DNA of 37,053 nt. It comes from a virus. Numbering within the stretch: the stretch's first letter is position 1; every line of letters begins with the position of its first letter. Location: positions 1 to 37,053 of IMG/VR virus record IMGVR_UViG_3300036859_000666. One strand, 5' to 3'. Position numbers and translations under genes: made by a program. Under the pieces are notes generated by a model. That model worked only from the letters and a program-made list of their open reading frames with translations, did not search any database and was not told where the DNA came from. Of this stretch, positions 6,166-13,944 are shown one piece after another.

Positions 6166-6263
6166 GACAGATCCTTTCGGGCATCCGGTGGGGTTGCGGC
6201 GACCGCGATCGCCAGGTGGCCGGCGGTGAGCGTTCCGCGGGAAACTGCCCGCTCGAGCCCCAT
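6162..6263 (-). CDS. 33-aa coupled microprotein
   Basis: Encodes MGLERAVSRGTLTAGHLAIA plus VAATPPDARKDLS. Its ATG overlaps the stop of the 138-aa gene (TGATG) and its stop overlaps the lysin ATG (ATGA), so it exactly fills the gap between two genes. Composition is unremarkable with one mildly hydrophobic stretch. It may be a real small protein or a translated linker that couples lysin expression. Confidence 0.4.
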   Translation of the reverse strand: MGLERAVSRGTLTAGHLAIAVAATPPDARKDLS

Positions 6264-6679
6264 CACGCCGGCGGTCGCTGGGCGATCGCCGAGGCGATCT
6301 GGAGGACCTGGACGATGACGGCGAAGAGCGACGTCCCGATCGCCCACCTGGCCAGCCGGATGGCGCCGGCGGTCTGCTGGATGAAGTCGTCGTGCGCGTT
6401 GACCTTCACCGTGATGACCGCGAGGTCGCCCTTGAGGTCCGCGGCCGCGGCGAGCAGGGCCCGCCCGGCCGGCGACGCCGCGGGATCTGCCGACGACATC
6501 TGCCACAGCGTGACCGCCGCGTCGACCTTCGAGCTCACGGCATCGACGGCGCGCTCCACGACCTGGCTGCGGGACACGGCCGCGTGGCCCTCGAGGGTGT
6601 GGGCCTGCTCGAGGAGGGCCAGTCGCTTGTCGAGGCTGGCCAGCAGCGAATCGTCCCGGCGCCGGAGGTCGTCGCTCAT
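6263..6679 (-). CDS. Coiled-coil protein with C-terminal membrane anchor, XhlA-like
   Basis: 138 residues: a charged helical N-terminus (MSDDLRRRDDSLLASLDKRL), coiled-coil-like segments, a second helix KGDLAVITVKVNAHDDFIQQ, then one hydrophobic segment near the end (WAIGTSLFAVIVQVLQIASA). This layout resembles the XhlA-type haemolysin/lysis-associated proteins found beside endolysins. Start at ATG 6679, overlapping the stop of the preceding virion gene. A role in lysis timing or membrane association is inferred from layout and position. Confidence 0.55.
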   Translation of the reverse strand: MSDDLRRRDDSLLASLDKRLALLEQAHTLEGHAAVSRSQVVERAVDAVSSKVDAAVTLWQMSSADPAASPAGRALLAAAADLKGDLAVITVKVNAHDDFIQQTAGAIRLARWAIGTSLFAVIVQVLQIASAIAQRPPA

Positions 6680-7278
6680 CAGAAGTTGCTCTCGTCGAAC
6701 TCGACCCACCCTGACACGGTCGCGCTGGCGGCAGCGGTGGCGCACTTGATCGCGATGCCGTTGGTCAGGCCGGCCGGGATGATGATCGGTTGCGAGTTGA
6801 GCAGCTGCGTCCATTCGAACGGCTGAGCGGTGATCGGGTGGGCCGCGAAGAGGGGCATCGCCCAGCGCTGGAAGAAGTCGCCCTCCGTACCCTTGGTCGA
6901 AGGCAGCGTCATGCCCGCCGCGCCGGAGTTCGGATCGGCGGCGTTGGCTCGGCGCGGCGTGACCGCACTGCCGCCGGTGCCAGCGGTCGTGAGGCGCACG
7001 ACCAGCATCTGGATCGCCGCCGCAGCCCCGGCCAGGGCCAGCTGGTGGATGGCGATCCGGCGGATCCGGACGTTGAGCGACGCCCCGGCCATCAGCTGCA
7101 GGATGTGGTCATTGGCCGTGCCGACGCTGATGTTCCCGAACGCCGCGAAGTAGCTCGCCAGGTAAGGCTCGCCCGGGATGGTGACCTCGTCCTCGACCGT
7201 GTTCGCGCCAATCACGCGGCTGTTGGTGTGGAGCTTCTTGCCGGCGCCCTCGGTGACTTGGACGAGCGATTCAGCCAT
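6679..7278 (-). CDS. Virion protein, probable tail-tip or decoration protein
   Basis: A 199-residue beta-rich protein at the end of the tail module, after the 400-aa tail protein and before the lysis genes. It has no coiled coil, membrane segment or catalytic motif. It begins MAESLVQVTEGAGKKLHTNS and ends with a Gly/Ala/Ser/Thr-rich beta region (ATAAASATVSGWVEFDESNF). Position is typical of receptor-binding or fibre proteins, and a decoration-protein role is equally possible. GGGAGACACCG precedes the ATG at 7278. Confidence 0.6.
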   Translation of the reverse strand: MAESLVQVTEGAGKKLHTNSRVIGANTVEDEVTIPGEPYLASYFAAFGNISVGTANDHILQLMAGASLNVRIRRIAIHQLALAGAAAAIQMLVVRLTTAGTGGSAVTPRRANAADPNSGAAGMTLPSTKGTEGDFFQRWAMPLFAAHPITAQPFEWTQLLNSQPIIIPAGLTNGIAIKCATAAASATVSGWVEFDESNF

Positions 7279-7288
7279 CGGTGTCTCC

Positions 7289-8491
7289 CTAGCTCAGCTG
7301 GGTGCGGGTCAACCGGCGGATGAGCGCCGCGCCCGAGGGCGGCGGCCCACCAAACGACACGGCCCAGTCCTCGCGACCGGACGGGTTGAACGTCTTCTCG
7401 ATCTGGGCGATGAGGGCGGATGTCGCGGCGAGGCCCACACGGGCGTCGGTGATGACCGTCCTCGAGCCGGGACGGACGGTCGCGACCGGCGTCCGGTCGA
7501 TCAGCTCGTACGACCCGCGAAGGCCCGACCCGAACGACGCGAGATACGCCTGGCCGACCCGCTGGGCCTTGGTGACGGAAGAGACCGTCGCATCGGTCAG
7601 GACGTTGATCGGCCCGGGCAGCCCCGTAGCGTCGGACACGAACAGGGTCACGCCCGTGCCGACGACCCACACGCCGCGGACCACACCGGCGGCGTCGACG
7701 CTGTAGTCGAGGTTCGCCGCCGGGATCGCCCCGACCGGCGTGTCGACGATCGTGAGATCGGTGTAATCGGACGGCTGGCCCTCGGTGTCCCAGATGCGCA
7801 GGCCCATGGTGAAGTCGATGGTCACGTTGATGTAGTCGTTGTTGTTGGGAACCGCCCAGTCCTTGTTCTCCCAGAACCGGCGGATGGCCTCGCGGACCGA
7901 GGTCCCGGCCGGGATCGTGAGGGGGTTCACGTCGAAGGTGCCGAAGTGCCCCGACGGGATCCCGCTGATGGGGAACGCCTGGCTGCTCTCGACGCCGGGG
8001 TCCGCGAGCGCGCGCAGCGGACCCAGGCCGGTCGCCGCCGCCACGATCGACTGGAAGCCGGCGACCATCTGGGCGTCGAGATCGAAGTTGCCGGCGAAGA
8101 CGAGGTCGCTGCCGAGGACCGCCCAGTCGAGGAGCACCTCGACGCCGATCGCCCGGACGGTGATGGTCCGGCCCTGGTCGCCGAACGCGGGCCGGACGCT
8201 GAAGGATTGCACGAAGCCCGTGAACAGCGGCGCGTCGCGAACGATGTCGTGATAGCGGATCGACGAGCCCTCGCTGATCGAGACCTCCACGCCCGGGTCC
8301 TCGATCACGAAATCCATCGACGAGACACCGTTGGGGCCGGCCTCCACGACCCGGATGGTCTCGATCGGGACGCCGAGCCGGCCGCTACCGCTGCCCGGCT
8401 CGAACAGCACGTCCAGGCCGTCGAGGTAGAGCGCCCGGGCGCGGGCGCTGCGATCGGTCAGCTGGGTGGCCACGATGGCCCCGAGCGCCAT
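7289..8491 (-). CDS. Minor tail protein, probable baseplate or tail-tip hub component
   Basis: A 400-residue protein starting in an ATGA overlap with the tape-measure stop. That is the usual position of distal tail or hub proteins. The sequence is beta-rich throughout (TIRVVEAGPNGVSSMDFVIE, GRTITVRAIGVEVLLDWAVL), in keeping with gp27-like hub barrels. No peptidase or carbohydrate-binding motif is obvious. It is followed by only one more virion gene, so host-recognition parts may be in this protein or the 199-aa protein. Exact homologue not recognised. Confidence 0.7.
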   Translation of the reverse strand: MALGAIVATQLTDRSARARALYLDGLDVLFEPGSGSGRLGVPIETIRVVEAGPNGVSSMDFVIEDPGVEVSISEGSSIRYHDIVRDAPLFTGFVQSFSVRPAFGDQGRTITVRAIGVEVLLDWAVLGSDLVFAGNFDLDAQMVAGFQSIVAAATGLGPLRALADPGVESSQAFPISGIPSGHFGTFDVNPLTIPAGTSVREAIRRFWENKDWAVPNNNDYINVTIDFTMGLRIWDTEGQPSDYTDLTIVDTPVGAIPAANLDYSVDAAGVVRGVWVVGTGVTLFVSDATGLPGPINVLTDATVSSVTKAQRVGQAYLASFGSGLRGSYELIDRTPVATVRPGSRTVITDARVGLAATSALIAQIEKTFNPSGREDWAVSFGGPPPSGAALIRRLTRTQLS

Positions 8492-10308
8492 CAGGTGCGA
8501 GCGAAGGTCGGGACGGCGGCCTGGACGTCGTAGTAGAGGCGCTCGTCCTGGATCCGCGCGATCTCGCGTCCGTTGAGGATCACCGGGATGGAGACCGGGG
8601 CCATGCCCCCGCCGCCACCGCCCATGCCGGCGCGGCCGCCGGCGTGCGGGATGACGAAGCCGCCCGAGCCGAACATCACGAGGGTCTCCGGGCCTTCCTC
8701 GCCGACGGTGTAGACGTTGCCGGGCTCGGCCGCCCCGCCCGCGGCAAGGGCGACCCCGCCACCACCGCCGTAGCGGGCGCCGGCCGCGGCCATCTCCTTG
8801 TTCGTCTTGCGGATCTCGACGCGGGCCTGGCGCGCCGCCGCCTCGAGGCGCTCGAACGCCCGGGTCGTGGTGTTGGTCGCGATCCGCTCCTCCCTCGACG
8901 CGGTCTTGAGCTCGCCCTTCATCACCTTCAGCGTGCTGGTCACGAGCTTGCTCGAGGTCTCGCCGGCGCCGGCCAGCTCGAGCAGGTACTTGGCGCGGTC
9001 CTCGCCGGCCGAGCGGAGGGTGTCCTTGGCGTCGCGCTTCTCGGCCTTGGACGCCGTCCCGCTGGCCAGCACCCGCTTCGCCGCGGCGATCTCCGCGTTG
9101 GCGGCCGACAGGCCGGCCCGCGCGTCGAGGACGTTGTAGGCCCCGGTGACGACCGCCAGCGCGTCGGCGACGATCGAATCGCGCATCGTGTGGAAGTGGC
9201 GCTTCGAGTCACGGGCGGCGTCGCGGATGTCCTGGGCCGTCTGGCCGGCCTCCTCACCGAGGTCGTCCAGCGAGTGCTCGACGATGCCGAGGTCGGCGCT
9301 CGTCGTCCGCTGCATGCCGTCGGTGGCGAGCTTGGCCCGCTCGATCGCGTCCCGCATGTCGTCGGCCATCTGGTCGGCGAGGTCGCCTCCGACGTTGAAG
9401 CTGTTGAAGGCCTCGGCGAGCACGTCGCCCATCCCGACGCCCGTCCCGCCGACGTCGCCCATGACCTGGGCCACGGTTCGCAGCGACGGGATGACGTCGT
9501 CGTTGACCGTGGTGGCCAGCTGCGCGAGGATCGGCACGAGCTCGGTCCCGAGCTCGGCCATGATGTTCTCGGTCGTCGCCGACAATCGCTTCTGCGCGTC
9601 GGCCAGCGAGTCGGTGTCCTTTCCGAACATGCCCTGGACGGAGGCGGTGTCCTCCATGATGATCGCGTAGCGGGCGGTCACCTTCTGGGCGTCGGTGAGC
9701 TTGTCGCCCGTCCGCGCGATGCCGAGCTCGAGGGCCTTGGCCTGGACCGCCGCCTCCGACAGGAACACGCCGAACGCCCGGAGCGGCTCACTCTCGCCGA
9801 GCAGGCCCGAACGCAGGGCCAGGGCGGCATCGGCGCCCGACTTGTTGAACGCAGACCCGAGGTCCGCGGCCAGCCGAGTCATCACCTGCGACTTATCGGC
9901 CGTTTCGTCGAGCGACAGCCCGACGTTCTTGAACGTGTTCCCGAAGTTGGCGGCTAGGTCGAGCGACTCGCGCTTGGCCATGCCGAAGGCGTCGGCTGTG
10001 GTGCTCGCCCAGGCCTGCATCTGCCCGGCGTTGGTCTCGAACACGGCGCCCGCCAGCGACGTCGACTCGCGCAGGGCGGAGGCCGCCTCGACCGCTTGCT
10101 CCGATATGGCCACGACCGCCCCGACCCCCGCGGCCGCGAGGGTCATCGGGTTGACCAGGCCGCCGGTCGCGTTGGACAGCTGGGCCATCTTCGAGGTCGA
10201 CTTGTTGCCGACGACCCCGAGCGACTCGAGCTCGCCCTTCAGCTTCTTGCTACCCGCCGAGACCTCGTCGCGCAGGGTCCAGATGACGGAGTTCTTGACC
10301 TCGCTCAT
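8491..10308 (-). CDS. Tail tape measure protein
   Basis: 605 residues with the usual tape-measure features: N-terminal charged helices (SAGSKKLKGELESLGVVGNK), a hydrophobic segment (PMTLAAAGVGAVVAISEQAV), long Ala-rich helices, and a C-terminal segment containing NVYTVGEEGPETLVMFGSGG, which is characteristic of many siphophage tape measures. Using the rule of about 0.15 nm per residue, the tail would be near 90 nm. It follows the tail chaperone and the gp10-like gene. The ATG at 10308 overlaps the preceding stop. Confidence 0.9.
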   Translation of the reverse strand: MSEVKNSVIWTLRDEVSAGSKKLKGELESLGVVGNKSTSKMAQLSNATGGLVNPMTLAAAGVGAVVAISEQAVEAASALRESTSLAGAVFETNAGQMQAWASTTADAFGMAKRESLDLAANFGNTFKNVGLSLDETADKSQVMTRLAADLGSAFNKSGADAALALRSGLLGESEPLRAFGVFLSEAAVQAKALELGIARTGDKLTDAQKVTARYAIIMEDTASVQGMFGKDTDSLADAQKRLSATTENIMAELGTELVPILAQLATTVNDDVIPSLRTVAQVMGDVGGTGVGMGDVLAEAFNSFNVGGDLADQMADDMRDAIERAKLATDGMQRTTSADLGIVEHSLDDLGEEAGQTAQDIRDAARDSKRHFHTMRDSIVADALAVVTGAYNVLDARAGLSAANAEIAAAKRVLASGTASKAEKRDAKDTLRSAGEDRAKYLLELAGAGETSSKLVTSTLKVMKGELKTASREERIATNTTTRAFERLEAAARQARVEIRKTNKEMAAAGARYGGGGGVALAAGGAAEPGNVYTVGEEGPETLVMFGSGGFVIPHAGGRAGMGGGGGGMAPVSIPVILNGREIARIQDERLYYDVQAAVPTFART

Positions 10309-10793
10309 CGGGGCGGGATCTTCGAGAGGTAGCGGACGATCACGGCCTCCGATGCCCGATTCGCCGCGGCGAGGGCGGCTGGGGCCGCCTGCTCGACCCA
10401 GCGATCGGCTGTGTGGCCGGGGTGCTGGATCCGCCCGCCGCGGCCGCGCCGGATGAGGTGCGGGCGGACGCCGCCACCGATCCAGTGGCGGGTGAAGGCG
10501 TTCCGGCCGGCGGGGCCGACCACGAACCCGATCGTCCGCTTCTGGATCCCCTTCTTGCGGATCCGGCGAGCCTTGACGGTCGCCGCGAACGCCCCGTGCT
10601 GGAGGCCCTCGCGACGGTAGAACTGGGAGCGCTTGCGCGATCGGCCGCGGGGGGCGGCCCGCTGCAGGATCGGCTCGGCGGCCTTGGCCCCGGCGCGGGC
10701 CGAGGACTGGAAGATGCGATCGAGTTTGTCCTGGCCGTAATGGCGGAGCAGGGCCCTGGTGCCCGAGTCGTCGACGCGGAAGGTGCCGGCCAT
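10305..10793 (-). CDS. HK97 gp10-like head-tail/tail component
   Basis: A 162-residue basic protein with helices rich in Arg and Lys (RGRSRKRSQFYRREGLQHGA) and a C-terminal RIQHPGHTADRWVEQAAPAA followed by a helix. The HPG..a.pfl..A pattern is typical of HK97-gp10-like (neck or tail completion) proteins. This is a pattern-based call of moderate strength. Its place between the tail chaperone and the tape measure is unusual for this family, which normally precedes the tail tube gene. The ATG at 10793 overlaps the stop of the chaperone extension. Confidence 0.6.
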   Translation of the reverse strand: MAGTFRVDDSGTRALLRHYGQDKLDRIFQSSARAGAKAAEPILQRAAPRGRSRKRSQFYRREGLQHGAFAATVKARRIRKKGIQKRTIGFVVGPAGRNAFTRHWIGGGVRPHLIRRGRGGRIQHPGHTADRWVEQAAPAALAAANRASEAVIVRYLSKIPPR

Positions 10794-11304
10794 CAGCTGC
10801 TCCGTTGTCGTGCGGCTTCGGTGGCCATGGCCAGGTCCAGGCGGCGGGTCATCGCGACGACGTCGTCGGGGGTGTCCTGGAGGATCTGCCAGGTCCAGGC
10901 GCCGTGGCGGGCGAGGAACACGACCTCGCGGAAGAGGGACCAGTCGGCCGGAGCTGGCAGGTCGGCCTGGGTTACGGCTGCGCCGGCGGCGTAATAGGCG
11001 AACGCACGATCAAGTCTTTTGGGTCCGGCCGGCCCAGCCATCGTTCCTTGCACTCGCCGGCGATCGCCGAGACGATGTCGTCGGGGGCGGTCGCCGCGGT
11101 GTCGAGCGGCACCTGGTTTCCGGCGAGGTCCTTTACCTCCCAGGCCTCGACGTAGGCGGACACGTACGCCAGCGCGACGTCGGCGCCGGCCTCGGCCTCG
11201 TCGCCCGCGCGCAGAAGCGCCCGGCGGAGGACGTTGAGCTGGGCGTGGGTCGGCCGCTCGCGCAGCTGAGCCCACTGGCCATCGGGCAGGTCGATCCTGC
11301 TCAC
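10793..11304 (-). CDS. Tail assembly chaperone, long frameshift product (gpGT-like)
   Basis: The long form made by a -1 shift at the slippery site 11023-11017. It has 96 codons of the short protein, then 74 codons in the new frame beginning RLDRAFAYYAAGAAV and including WSLFREVVFLARHGAWTWQI and DTPDDVVAMTRRLDLAMATE, for about 170 residues in total. The extension has no good start codon of its own at the right place and is only 1 nt from the next gene start. This is the conserved G/GT arrangement that bridges tail tube and tape measure during assembly. Frameshifting itself is inferred from the heptamer and gene order. Confidence 0.85.
10972..11304 (-). CDS. Tail assembly chaperone, short product (gpG-like)
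   Basis: A 110-residue, helix-rich protein (THAQLNVLRRALLRAGDEAE, VALAYVSAYVEAWEVKDLAG) located between the tube protein and tape measure, as for lambda gpG. GTG start at 11304 overlaps the tube gene stop (GTGA). The end CKERWLGRPDPKDLIVRS contains the slip site, after which most ribosomes would finish at 10972. Confidence 0.85.
   Translation of the reverse strand: MSRIDLPDGQWAQLRERPTHAQLNVLRRALLRAGDEAEAGADVALAYVSAYVEAWEVKDLAGNQVPLDTAATAPDDIVSAIAGECKERWLGRPDPKDLIVRSPITPPAQP
11017..11023 (-). promoter_or_regulatory. -1 ribosomal frameshift slippery heptamer
   Basis: The minus strand reads C-CCA-AAA in the zero frame (CCCAAAA), a canonical X-XXY-YYZ heptamer. Both tRNAs can re-pair after a -1 slip (Pro CCA to CCC, Lys AAA to AAA). 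The next codon becomes AGA and opens the extension frame. It lies at the end of the short chaperone gene where tailed phages usually carry this signal. Confidence 0.85.
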
Positions 11305-12302
11305 GGGATCGCCGCGAGGCTGCAGACCAGGACCGCCTCGAGCGACTTCGCCGACGTCGGGTCGTAGTCGACCCGGCCGGTGACCGTGTAGAGGTTGACC
11401 TGGTCGTCGACCGAGGCGATCGGCTTGGGCTCGTCCCAGAAGATCGGGACGTCGAACTGCAGGCTGTAGAACGAGCCGCCGAGGACCGGGCCCGTCGCCT
11501 TGAGCCGGGCGAAGCTCTGGGTGCCGGCCGTGTACTTGTCGACGAACTCGCTGACCGCCAGCGCCGTGGACTCGACCTCGAGCGACAGCCGCCCGTTGAG
11601 GTCCGATTCCTGGCTCTGGCCGAAGAAGTTGTTGCCGTCGGCGTAGAACCGCGGCTTCAGCCCGGTCATCCACTCGAGCCCGAAGGTCCGCAGGAAATTG
11701 GTCTGGACGGACGCGCCGGTCAGGCCGGCGGCCGTGGTCGCGAACTTGATGGTCCACAGCGACGCGGCGATCTTGACCGGGCTGACCTCGGCCGGCGTCG
11801 CGGCCGCGGTCTTGATCGCCCGCTGGGCGAAGCAGTCGGCCTCGAACCGGGTCTGGCCGCCGAGCTCGCTGGAGATCTTCCAGCGGGTCGGCTGGACGTA
11901 CTGCAGGCGCCAGTTCTGGATGTCGTCGCCGACGTCGGCCGACATCGATTCGTAGGCGTTCGAGGCGGTGTTCTGGGCCGCGAACGTCCAGGTCTTGTCG
12001 GCCCCGGCGCCGGCGCCGACCTGGCCGCCGCGCAGGCCCGCTGAGAACGGAAGGACCAGGTCGTCGAAGCCGATGCCGTCGATGTCCTGGAGCTTGAACG
12101 TCGGGGCCTCGCGCAGCTGGGTCGGCGTCCGCGACGGGCGGGTGCGCAGGCCGCGGTTCTCCTCCTCGTGGAAGGCCCACGACTGGCCGAGGTCGAAGTT
12201 GCCCTGGACCACGCCGTAGAAGCGGCGCGTCGGCGCGACGGGCGTGCCCTTGACCGTCTCCTTGACGAGCGAGATCCGGGTGAAGGTCTGCGTTCCGGCC
12301 AC
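11301..12302 (-). CDS. Major tail protein (tail tube)
   Basis: 333 residues, beta-rich, beginning MAGTQTFTRISLVKETVKGT. It has the tube-type layout of an N-terminal GTP-containing strand region, a middle LGQSWAFHEEENRG and a C-terminal TVTGRVDYDPTSAKSLEAVL. It lies directly upstream of the frameshifting chaperone, which is the conserved position of the tail tube subunit. It forms the hexameric rings of the tail. Start ATG 12302 follows the 83-aa gene by 3 nt, with AGGAG upstream. Confidence 0.85.
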   Translation of the reverse strand: MAGTQTFTRISLVKETVKGTPVAPTRRFYGVVQGNFDLGQSWAFHEEENRGLRTRPSRTPTQLREAPTFKLQDIDGIGFDDLVLPFSAGLRGGQVGAGAGADKTWTFAAQNTASNAYESMSADVGDDIQNWRLQYVQPTRWKISSELGGQTRFEADCFAQRAIKTAAATPAEVSPVKIAASLWTIKFATTAAGLTGASVQTNFLRTFGLEWMTGLKPRFYADGNNFFGQSQESDLNGRLSLEVESTALAVSEFVDKYTAGTQSFARLKATGPVLGGSFYSLQFDVPIFWDEPKPIASVDDQVNLYTVTGRVDYDPTSAKSLEAVLVCSLAAIP

Positions 12303-12305
12303 GTC

Positions 12306-12557
12306 CTACTCCTGTTCTGCCGGGGTGGCCGGCGGCTCGAGATCTTCCGGAGGCGGGGGCGGCTCCGTGGTGGCCAGGCCGGCGGCCAGCCACTCGGCGG
12401 CGAGCTCGGCGCCGACGTCGGCGCCGTCGATGCCCACGCCGGGCAGGAACGCGCCGTCCTCGCGAGCGAGGAGGTCGTGGTGCGGATAGAGCCGGACGAG
12501 GTCCTCGGCGGGCTCCGGGGCGGGTTCGGGCGCGGTCTTCGGCTGGCGAGCGGTCAT
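12306..12557 (-). CDS. Hypothetical 83-aa acidic protein of the head-tail region
   Basis: Pro/Glu/Ala-rich at both ends (PKTAPEPAPEPAEDLVRLYP and PPPPPEDLEPPATPAEQE) with a small central segment DGAFLPGVGIDGADVGAELA, so it is largely disordered. Small proteins of this kind often lie between the tail terminator and tube genes in phages of high-GC hosts. Whether it enters the virion cannot be judged. Short 3-nt and 10-nt gaps to its neighbours support it as a gene. Confidence 0.65.
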   Translation of the reverse strand: MTARQPKTAPEPAPEPAEDLVRLYPHHDLLAREDGAFLPGVGIDGADVGAELAAEWLAAGLATTEPPPPPEDLEPPATPAEQE

Positions 12558-12567
12558 CGGTTGGCTC

Positions 12568-13014
12568 CTACGCGGTCGGGCTGATGCCCTCTGAGGTCTG
12601 GACCATCACGATCAGGACGACGCCGGCCCACTTCTGGCCGCCGTACTCGACGGTGCCGAGCTCGAAGCTGCGGGCCCAGGCCCCGGCGACGACGTCGGGC
12701 AGCCCGAGGTGGACGCCCACGAGGGTCGCGTCGAGCAGGACCGGCGCCCACTTCTGGAGGCGGGCCATGAGCCGCTCGAGATCGGCCGCCATCTCGAGGA
12801 AGAAGGTCACCTCGAACGGGATCATCCCGGCGCGCAGGCCGCCGCCGTAGGTGAACTCGGCCTCCTCGAGCGCGCTGGCGACCAGCACGTACGGGGTGTT
12901 CGGGATGCTCTCCTGCGGGAGGCTCGTGGCGTCGACGATGGCCGTCTCGCCGGCGGGCGGCACAAGCGCGCTGTACTTGGCGGCCAGGGCCGTCCCGATG
13001 GCGAGGAGGTCCAT
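12568..13014 (-). CDS. Probable tail terminator protein
   Basis: 148 residues, helix-beta composition, beginning MDLLAIGTALAAKYSALVPP, then FEVTFFLEMAADLERLMARL and C-terminal strands GGQKWAGVVLIVMVQTSEGI. Size and position after the head-tail connector and before the tube protein fit tail terminator (gpU-like) proteins, which cap the tail tube at the neck. No family signature is certain. ATG 13014 overlaps the preceding stop (TGATG). Confidence 0.6.
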   Translation of the reverse strand: MDLLAIGTALAAKYSALVPPAGETAIVDATSLPQESIPNTPYVLVASALEEAEFTYGGGLRAGMIPFEVTFFLEMAADLERLMARLQKWAPVLLDATLVGVHLGLPDVVAGAWARSFELGTVEYGGQKWAGVVLIVMVQTSEGISPTA

Positions 13015-13931
13015 CAGATCGGCCGGACCGAGTAGCGCGTCAGGGTGTCCCGCTCCTCGGGCGAGATGAAGCGCAGGGTCCGGGCCCCGAACTCGCTCGA
13101 CCCGACGATGTCGGCCTGGCCCGACTGCTTGGCCTTCCAGCGGCGCACCACGGCGCCCTCGCCGATCGCTCGGATGTCGCCGGGCACGGCGACCCAGCCG
13201 AGCGCGATGGTCGCCCTGACGGCGTTGTAGCCGGCGGAGAAGTGGGCCACGCCGCCGGTCGGTCGGTCGGTGATGACGATCTGGGTCGCGGGCCAGCCGT
13301 GGTCGCGCTCGGCCTCGACCGGGCGGAGGAACCAGTCGGCCGCCGGGACGATCGTGTAGACACCCGCGGCCTCGGGCTGGCTCTGGGTCGCGACCTCGAG
13401 CTGGGTGCAGGCGGCGATGCCCTTCGCGATGCGGAATTTCCGCGAGGAAACCCCGACGTCGAAGAGCATCACCTCGGTCCCGACGGCCGGGGTCCGGACG
13501 AAGCGGCGCCCGGTGATCCCCTGGACGTCGTCGGTGACGTGGCCGATGAACTCGAGCAGGATCTCATCGCTCGTGATGTCGCTCTCGTCGATGTTGAGGC
13601 GCTGCTTGACGTCGTACAGCGAGCAGATCCCGCCGGCACCCTCGGCGCCGATCTGGAACGGGTCGGTCCAGTCCGACAGCCGCGTCCCGTCGAGCGATTC
13701 GAACCGCGTGCGGTACCAGGTCGCCAGCACCCCGTTCGGGTCGAAGCCCGTGTACGACCGCGTCCCGGCCACGAGCGCGACGGTCGGCGTGGAGCCGGTG
13801 CCGGTGATGTCGGCGAAGGGCCCCGCCTCGGCGACGGCCGACTGGATGCGGATCCGGGCCCCGACGCCGTAGGCGCCGGCGTTGAGGAGCTCGGCCGCAT
13901 TCTCGGCGGTCGGGCGGAGGATGTTCGGCAT
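13014..13931 (-). CDS. Head-tail connector protein with an N-terminal Ig/Fn3-like domain
   Basis: 305 residues from ATG 13931. Residues about 20-100 look like a fibronectin/Ig-type beta domain (RIRIQSAVAEAGPFADITGT, GVLATWYRTRFESLDGTRLS). The segment from about residue 105 (ICSLYDVKQRLNIDESDITS, LLEFIGHVTDDVQGITGRRF) matches the helical pattern of gp6/gp15-type head-tail connectors, followed by a beta-rich portion. It would join the portal to the neck. The fusion of a surface beta domain to a connector is uncommon. A longer upstream frame is open but overlaps the next gene antagonistically. Confidence 0.7.
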   Translation of the reverse strand: MPNILRPTAENAAELLNAGAYGVGARIRIQSAVAEAGPFADITGTGSTPTVALVAGTRSYTGFDPNGVLATWYRTRFESLDGTRLSDWTDPFQIGAEGAGGICSLYDVKQRLNIDESDITSDEILLEFIGHVTDDVQGITGRRFVRTPAVGTEVMLFDVGVSSRKFRIAKGIAACTQLEVATQSQPEAAGVYTIVPAADWFLRPVEAERDHGWPATQIVITDRPTGGVAHFSAGYNAVRATIALGWVAVPGDIRAIGEGAVVRRWKAKQSGQADIVGSSEFGARTLRFISPEERDTLTRYSVRPI

Positions 13932-13944
13932 GCCGGGATGCTCC

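Noticed and set aside
8644-9957. Plus-strand 437-codon frame opposite the tape measure gene
   Set aside because: Antisense of Ala-rich helices; no recognisable domain.
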